A DNA stretch of 64,000 bases, taken from contig CAJQUW010011061.1 of the NCBI GenBank assembly GCA_907163375.1, positions 124,001 through 188,000 on the forward strand, given 5' to 3'. The notes under the pieces were generated by a model. The model worked only from the letters and a program-made list of their open reading frames with translations. It was not told the DNA's origin and ran no database searches. This document shows, piece after piece, positions 48,301-54,300 of the stretch; position 1 is the stretch's first letter, and each line of letters begins with the position of its first letter. This DNA is from Prostheceraeus crozeri. Its lineage: Eukaryota; Platyhelminthes; Polycladida; Euryleptidae. The position numbers and the translations under genes are program-made.

Positions 48301-51300
48301 AGCTCCCAATATTGTTGCAAGACGTTTACATGCGATAACTGATCAAAACGCATCGTTTATCAAAGTTACATGCCGTGAATTTCCACCAGATACTAGAAGC
48401 ATCAAGTTTTTGAAAATAATGGAATTCAGCTTTTGAATTACTATCTATATATTAACAAGATTTCGGACTTTGTAAAAGCTGATGTAAAAACGTTCTCAGC
48501 AACGTCTGAAATCTACGTTTCTGCTAGACTTCCGGCTTGGGAAACAATAGTCTCTGAAAGCTTGAAAGTAGGGATATTTTGCCTTGCCTCGGAGAACTGT
48601 CACAAGAAGCTGAGTTTCTGACTAAAACTTCAGCAGAAACGTAGATCTATATAGATGTTCTTGAAAACGTCAATCTTATTATAATTTCAATTCTAGGCTT
48701 TCCATCGGGCAGTTTTATCAAAACCAAGTTTCAAGACTACTTTGTAAAAGACCATTTTGAACAGGAGCCAATTTATCTACTACTTAACATTATATATTCC
48801 GATATTGATTTTTGCTTGCCAAAAGTTTAAATGAGAAAAATTGACTGAAAGTGTGATGAACCATTGAAAAAGATGAAATCCAACGAGTAAAAAGCTGATT
48901 TATAATTTTTGTTTAATAGTAGTCCTTGTTTTACAAGCCAAACAGTAGCAACATAAATTTTAGAATTGAATTCAATGGCAACACAAGCGAAGCAAATACT
49001 TTTTACATTTAAGTGAACTTGAGTCATAGCAGTCACGAAAAGTAATTAACTCAAAGACCGCATCACACCAAGAAACATCTGAAAAGGTGGAGAAATCTAC
49101 TCGGACAGGCTTGAATATTTCTGTCCACTTGCGCAGTTTACGCAATAAACAATAGCAGAGCTTTAGAATTTGGGCTCTGCCACACTCGGAATTCATTTTC
49201 TCTCAAAATGAATATTTTTAAGATATGTAATAATTTGGTGACAAAATTCAATCAAGAAGTCAAATATCACATGTCTCATAAATTAGTCATAAGAAGTGTC
49301 TGAAAAATTAATCATCAGTGCCAGTATACACTCTCTATCAAGATCTGTCTGTCTTTCTTCTTGCTATTAAATGATAGAAAAATTCCATAAATGTGTATCC
49401 ACTACACCAACATAGAGTGTCAAATAAATCCATCCCGATGACATCCTATCCGGAATGAGGAATTAACGAGGTTTCACAGTATTTTATTATTCGAATCAAC
49501 TGCCGACACTTACTGCGCTATCATTCTTACAGGGCAGCATTGAAAACGATTTCAAGTGATAATAAAGTATTGGTTGTGAAAGATTACAGCCTTTTGAATA
49601 CATTAGTTAATGGTGTCACTAAAAAGACATGCAGAGGTAAGACGTTTGTGTCCACATATTTCTGTGTACTTTCCTCGTTTTTGGTGCCAGAACCGATCAT
49701 ATTTGGTGGCTGAGCACACTGCTCTTGGTGTTTGAACGCATTTTTCTTGTGGTTAATAATAATAAAACAAAGCAACCACTTTTCATAATTAACTTATAGT
49801 GAAATCATATCCAAGGCCTTTCTATATGAACATCCAACCGTCATCAGGGAAATAGTCTAGTAACTGAGAAATACATGCATGCAAATTTCTACTTGGGATA
49901 TTCAAAATTATAAACCTTTTCTATGGAAAATCTTAATCTATGACAGGCAGAAACCATGATAATAGCTCAAAATACATTGATAAATACAGGTGAAAGTAAA
50001 AGGTAGAAAAAGGGGAATTAGAAACAGAAAAAATAATGAAGAACCACAATGGGAAGGCTACCTGTTCAAAATTGGAGACCTCTTCTTTCTACTTTCACCT
50101 GTACATATTAAAGTATTTTCATTTTTGTATGGGAGTGAAAAGATATCCCTTCGATGAAAACTGCTGGGAGGAAAAATCAATTTTTCAGCCCCACGGGATC
50201 ACAAAGCTAACCTTTCCTGTGTAAGCTCCTGTATAAAAAAATCATGGAAGCCTATAAACCAGTTTTTCAAGTCACAAAAGTTGAATAGAAAAGAAAGCCA
50301 CAAAAAAACTACGTCAAGCTTCGAGGATTGCAGCCGCGTTTCCCCTTTGTATATTTATATTGATCCTCTGCCTCAAGCAAGCGGCTTCTCTTGGATCATT
50401 TGTAGCTGATGTCATACGCTTTCCAAGATCGGTGATGAACCGTGCTGTTGAAGGTCCCATCACCCCAGCCGTTTCAATAGCCACAGGCTGAAAAATAAAG
50501 GCCTCGGTTAGATTTTCGCATTTCTTCACCTTAGTCATTTCTGCATGTTTGGCTGCTGATGTTGGAGCAACAGACGACTGATGTAGTGATGACGCGGAGT
50601 AAGTATCTGTGAATGTGCAGTCCCAGACTAAGCATTTCCCACTAGCAAAGGGGAAAATCGTGATCCCGTCTGGTCTCTTCCTGTCACCACGATCAAGACC
50701 ATTAGGTTCTCTAACAGCGGCAAGTCCACATTTCACCAATGCTAAGCGAATTGTCTCGTTGAGAGCACCGTGGCGAGGTACTCTGCCTGCACTCATCTTG
50801 CAGGACAGCGTGTGAAGACCCTGTTTATCGACCGTAGTACCGCATCTGCAATGGAATTGCTCACAAACAGGAGCATCAACACGTAAGGCAATTTCTATTC
50901 GTACGGTCTCATTGTCCAATATAGTTCCGAAGCTTGCAATAGGTATTGCTTGAAGCCAGGCTCCATTATAACGAATCTGGCCTGCTAACGATCGAGCTCG
51001 AGTTAAAATATCAGCGTTGTCCAAAAGATTGGAAAATGATCTGCATTGGAGATCATCCCAAGCCCTTTGATGGACACTTTCTTTCTCTGTTGGATATGCA
51101 TCGAGCAGAACCCATTTCTCGGCAGCAACATCTGAGCCATGTGTTTGAAGGGATCCGCTTGCGAATTTAAGGATTTTCAATACAAATTCTCTGGATGCTG
51201 CTATTGAAGATATGAGTGCTGGTAGGGCTATACCATAAGCCTGTCGTGCACCAAGTCTACCATATTGTATTGGAAGCTTTGAATGTTTCCATGAGTTTCC

Positions 51301-54300
51301 TTCTAGGGATACATTTAAGATTGATTCTACACATGATTTCATTGTAGAATCTAAATCCAACAAGTATGATGACTTCTCGAAATAGGGAAAAGTTCGTAGA
51401 AGATATACAGGGTGTTTCATATGTCTCTGTCTCTGTTTCTTGTTGCTTCTGCCGTGTCTCCGTTTGCAGAAAGTTGCAACTATTCATGTGAAAGGAAAAA
51501 TATTTTTAAATGGTGATTTTTTCTGAAGTCTCTCTTTCTTTCAAATGATTAAAGAATTAGTACACGTATTACACCAAATCCTTTGCATATTTTTAAAACT
51601 GTAAAGATTTTAATGAATGAAAAATTCTATTTATTTGGACAAGCATTGAAAAAATAAATGAATGCACGTATTACACTTTGTGTTCAATATGACGTCCTTC
51701 TTCTTGGATGGACACCTCACAGTGCCGCACGAATTCAGGATTACACTTTTTGATCATGTCATTTGGAATGTTTGTCAGTGTGTCTTTAATTGAAAGTCTC
51801 ATTTCCTGTAATGACGTTGGCCTGTCTCGGTAAACATTTTCTTTGACGTAAGACCACAACCAGAAGTTGCAAATAGTCAGGTCCGGAGATCTGGGTGGCC
51901 ATTCGTGAAATCCACGTCTCCCAATCCAACGTCCATGAAGGTGCTCATTGAATGTAATCAATCACAATTGAACGTCGCTTTCGTCGTCACCAATATCGAT
52001 TTCTTGACCTGGCCTGACTTAGATTTCTTTCTCTGATTTGTTGAAGCAGGCCTGCATAATTGCAGCAAATGAGGTGCGCCGTTCCCACGAGTGCACATAA
52101 GTGCTTCATGCGCTATTATGATACATGCATTTCATTTTGAAAAAAGGAACCGTAGGTAATAAACAGCGCAATATTGTTTTCTTAATCATTTAAGAAGAAA
52201 AATCTTCAGAAAAAAAGAACCGTAGGTAATAAACAGCGCAATATTATTTTCTTAATCATTTAAAAAGAAAAATCTTCTTAAAAATCATATTTGAAAGTTT
52301 TTTACCTTTCACATGAATAGTTGCAACTTTCTACAAACAGAGACAAGGCAAAGCAACAAGAAACAGAAACAGAAACAGAGACATACGAGTATGAAACACC
52401 CTGTGCAAGTCTTGGAATCAGGAGGCAGTCTTCTAAAAAAAGAGAGCCATATGCCTGCTGACAATATTGACTGTTCGCATATGTGATAAATGGGCTCTGT
52501 CTTCCTAGAAATTATGTCAAGAGTGCCTTCCTCTGACAAAAAACTATAGACAAGTTATGATTAGCCAGAGACTACCAAGATATCGATGTAGTCCCTGGAT
52601 TAGCTCATTCATAGATTTTGCGGCATTGCCATCAATTTCATAATAAACAATAGATATCTATAAGTCACACAATGAAGAGCTACATTCTTTATAATGGATA
52701 GAGGATGTCTGTGCGATTCTCAGAGATTACAAATTATTTGATGAATCCCGAGGGCTTTAGTACGAGGGATATATCAAATAATTTCACGAGCTATATCAGA
52801 GAATCGCATAGCTATCCTCTATCCGTTGTAAAGTATGCCGGATTATTAGGACCATAGATATCCGCGATAGAATCCTTCTCTACCAAGATTTTCCGTGGGA
52901 ACAAATTTTATCAGATATAGAAGGGATTCTGAAATTCGATCCTACAACTATGTAATAATCTGGTATACTTTATCGAGAGGAAATAAACCATACAAATCGA
53001 GTTATAGAAGTCCATGAAATAAAGTTTCCTCCCTTAGCTATCTGTCCATCACTCGCTGTGCTCGGGCTGTACAACATATGCTGCGGGAGGAAAAGTTGAT
53101 ATTTCCTCTCTCAAGAAAATAGGTATTTGAATTATTATCATTGTTTCTGCCTGTCATAGATTAAGATTTTCCATAGAAAAAGTTTATAATTTTGAATATC
53201 CTAAGTAGAAATTTGCATGCATGTATTTCTCAGTTACTAGACTATTTCCCTGATGACGGTTGGATGTTCATACAGAAAGGGCTTCGAAATGATTTCACCA
53301 CAAGTTAATTATGAAAAGTGGTTGTTTTGCTTTATTATTTGCTACAAAAATCTATAGCGGGCTTCCTACTGGAAAATGTTGACATCTTTTTTGGTGATGG
53401 ATCTCATGAGAAATTTTACTTAAAAGGCAAAGTGATCAAATGACGATGATGATGTTTCAGGACGATTTTTATTATCAGAGTCAAGAGTTTCTGTTTACCT
53501 TGATAACCTTCTCCCGATGACATTGAGGTTCTGTCTCTTACTTTTGGCGTTTTGGGACTTTGGTGTATCATTGTACAACTTTCTCACGGTGCAATCATAC
53601 TCTTCCACTATACCAGCTATTATTTGGTTCTCCTCATAGGAGTGCCTTGATAAAAAGTTCTTCTCAAGTCTACGTACGTTGATCGATTCCTCCAAGATAA
53701 TGCTCAGTAATCTCAGTTGTTTGCATCGGCAAGAATTCCTCACTCATGCCAATGTCACTCATAGCTTTCTTAATGTGTCTTAATGAAGTGTGTGATTACC
53801 AGTCGTCGAAATTTTCTGGACGTAGTGCTGATCATCGACTAAGAAGCAAACCTTTCATACTGATGTGTGCAGATTTCGTTGATATTGTTATCAGCCGATC
53901 TTTGATTATCCGTGTTATGTGAGAAAAATGTTATCTCATGCTGTGGTGGATCATTTTGATTTTTGCTCTTAGATTTAGTACTTGTGGTACTGGTTCTATA
54001 GGTGCTGGTCTTGGAATTGGTTTTTTGAATGTTCTTTTCTAATGCATGGATCCTATCAAAATGCAAAAATACTTTGAAATCCTCATAATTTATTTATTTC
54101 AACAGTTGTCATTCCTGGACATATCGTCAAGAGTCCAGTTATTATATCACCTGTGAGATGTCCCAAAAAAGCTGATATCATGATTGTTCTGGACTCTTCA
54201 ACATCGGTTGGACCCGCTAACTGGATATTGGAGCTCAACTTCCTTATTTATTTACTTGATGGTCACAAAATTGGACCCAATGATGTCCGAGTAGCTCTCG

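Larger units (their letters stand above)
51408..52403 (-). mobile_element. Mariner-like element with long TIRs, internally deleted
   Basis: A 996-bp element with inverted ends of roughly 90-100 bp. The left begins CAGGGTGTTTCATATGTCTC. The right, read inward, begins CAGGGTGTTTCATACTCGTA. Both continue through AGAAAGTTGCAACTATTCAT then GTGAAAGG. The left flank is TA, while the right flank reads TG, so the TA duplication is imperfect. Only the C-terminal part of the transposase remains (51671-51961). The element splits the RT-associated gene: related coding sense resumes on the far side near 52404-52539. A 68-bp tandem duplication at 52143-52276 lies inside. Confidence 0.8.
49637..54105 (+). 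other. vWA gene intron 6
   Basis: Phase-1 intron between modules 2 and 3, ending TTATTTATTTCAACAG. It contains the inverted-arm block (49748-53335) with the RT-associated gene and mariner-like element. The 3' part (53340-54105) holds two minus-strand frames (53495-53743 and 53839-54066) rich in Ser, Thr, Asn and Lys, without recognisable domains. Confidence 0.6.

Noticed and set aside
53495-54066. Two minus-strand frames rich in Ser, Thr, Asn and Lys just before vWA exon 7.
   Set aside because: Low-complexity composition and no domain or splice support.
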